Shown in pieces: positions 63,582-64,000 of a stretch of DNA of 64,000 nt (within the stretch, counting starts at the first letter, position 1; the number at the start of each line of letters is the position of its first letter). The translations under genes were made by a program, and so were the position numbers. Origin of the DNA: Mesorhizobium sp. AR07 (GTDB taxonomy: Bacteria > Pseudomonadota > Alphaproteobacteria > Rhizobiales > Rhizobiaceae); assembly GCF_024746815.1 (NCBI RefSeq), contig NZ_CP080525.1:5884501-5948500 (forward strand). The letters are read 5' to 3'. The notes below the pieces were generated by a model. That model saw only the letters and a program-made list of their open reading frames with translations, was not told the DNA's origin and did not search any database.

Positions 63582-64000
63582 TCGATCTTGTCCGGCCGGT
63601 CATGATGACGGGCGAAGAGATAACCCACCCCCCGAATGGTCAGGATTTGCCTGGGTCGGCGAGGGTCTTTCTCGATTGCCGCACGGATGCGAGAGATGTG
63701 GACATCGATGCTGCGGTCGAATGCCTCAAAAGGTTCGCCCTTGACCATGTCCATGATTTGATCCCGGGACAGGACGCGGCCGGCCTGTCGGGCGAGTGCG
63801 ACCAGGAGATCGAATTGATAGCTGGTGAGGCTTTGCTCAGCGCCGTTGACGCGCAGCTGTCGTGCCGCCGGATCGATTTCAAGCGGGCCGAAGCAAAGAA
63901 GGTCTTGTTGACGCGGACCCGCCTTGCGCCGCCGCAAAATAGCGCGCAGGCGGGCGACAAGCTCACGAGGACTGAATGGCTTGGGGAGATAGTCGTCCGC
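63578..64000 (-). CDS. OmpR-family response regulator, 5' end missing
   Basis: The visible 140 residues hold the end of the receiver domain (DDYLPKPFSPREL, containing the conserved Lys-Pro) and the whole winged-helix DNA-binding domain (RQLRVNGAEQSLTSYQFDLL ... SIDVHISRIRAAIEKDPRRP ... TIRGVGYLF). The gene runs off the window at 64000; the phospho-acceptor Asp lies beyond it. It heads a unit with the kinase and probably the exporter. Confidence 0.93.
   Translation of the reverse strand, partial: ADDYLPKPFSPRELVARLRAILRRRKAGPRQQDLLCFGPLEIDPAARQLRVNGAEQSLTSYQFDLLVALARQAGRVLSRDQIMDMVKGEPFEAFDRSIDVHISRIRAAIEKDPRRPRQILTIRGVGYLFARHHDRPDKIE

Overview
The window reads as the chromosome of a high-GC alphaproteobacterium of the Rhizobiales, most likely Mesorhizobium or a close relative. 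This rests on the gene families (short-form HisG paired with HisZ, DUF1127 and DUF3422 proteins, the NasT/NasS pair) and on several families of dispersed palindromic intergenic repeats of the kind known from rhizobia. It is inference from sequence alone; no species assignment was possible.

Layout. 1-8.4 kb: end of a GGDEF-EAL protein, a LysR regulator beside a DUF1127 protein, a strong candidate small RNA, a DUF937 repeat protein, gshA, rsmE, a protein of unknown function and a glutamine amidotransferase. 8.4-17.5 kb: a lactate/glycolate module, with a GntR regulator, an FMN lactate dehydrogenase and a phosphoesterase on the minus strand, a DUF3422 membrane protein, and glcDEF on the plus strand; similar ACTGGT half-sites lie before the regulator and before glcD. 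17.5-28 kb: folD, an L,D-transpeptidase, tag, and hisS-hisZ-hisG split by an ISAs1-type insertion sequence, then an acyl-CoA synthetase. 28-30.5 kb: an AT-rich, frameshifted OLD-type nuclease. 30.6-36.3 kb: aqpZ, an RsmB-like methyltransferase, a thioesterase, an MTA/SAH nucleosidase and guaA.

36.3-48.3 kb looks like the remains of a genomic island at the 3' end of guaA. It holds an integrase fragment, a catabolic cluster (two TetR regulators, alcohol dehydrogenase, alkyl sulfatase, Tat-exported solute-binding protein), a His/Tyr-rich small exported protein, a tRNA 3' fragment, NAD-dependent formate dehydrogenase, VOC and GNAT proteins, and long stretches without genes. An 11-bp copy of the guaA 3' end sits at 48264.

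48.6-59.6 kb is a complete nitrate assimilation locus: nasT-nasS, then nrtA-nrtB-nrtD-nirB-nirD-nasA. Ahead of nrtA I see an NtrC-like site, a GG-N10-GC sigma-54 promoter, a hexaloop hairpin of the ANTAR-target type and a strong terminator, so nitrogen control and nitrate-dependent antitermination appear to be stacked. nasA carries an in-frame 162-bp palindromic repeat adding 54 residues. 60-64 kb: an ABC exporter and a two-component system whose regulator runs off the window.

The most notable items are the palindromic repeat inside the nasA reading frame, the small non-autonomous elements whose ends match the resident ISAs1-type transposon, the nas leader, the structured CUCCC-rich RNA at 3.0 kb, and the guaA island boundaries.
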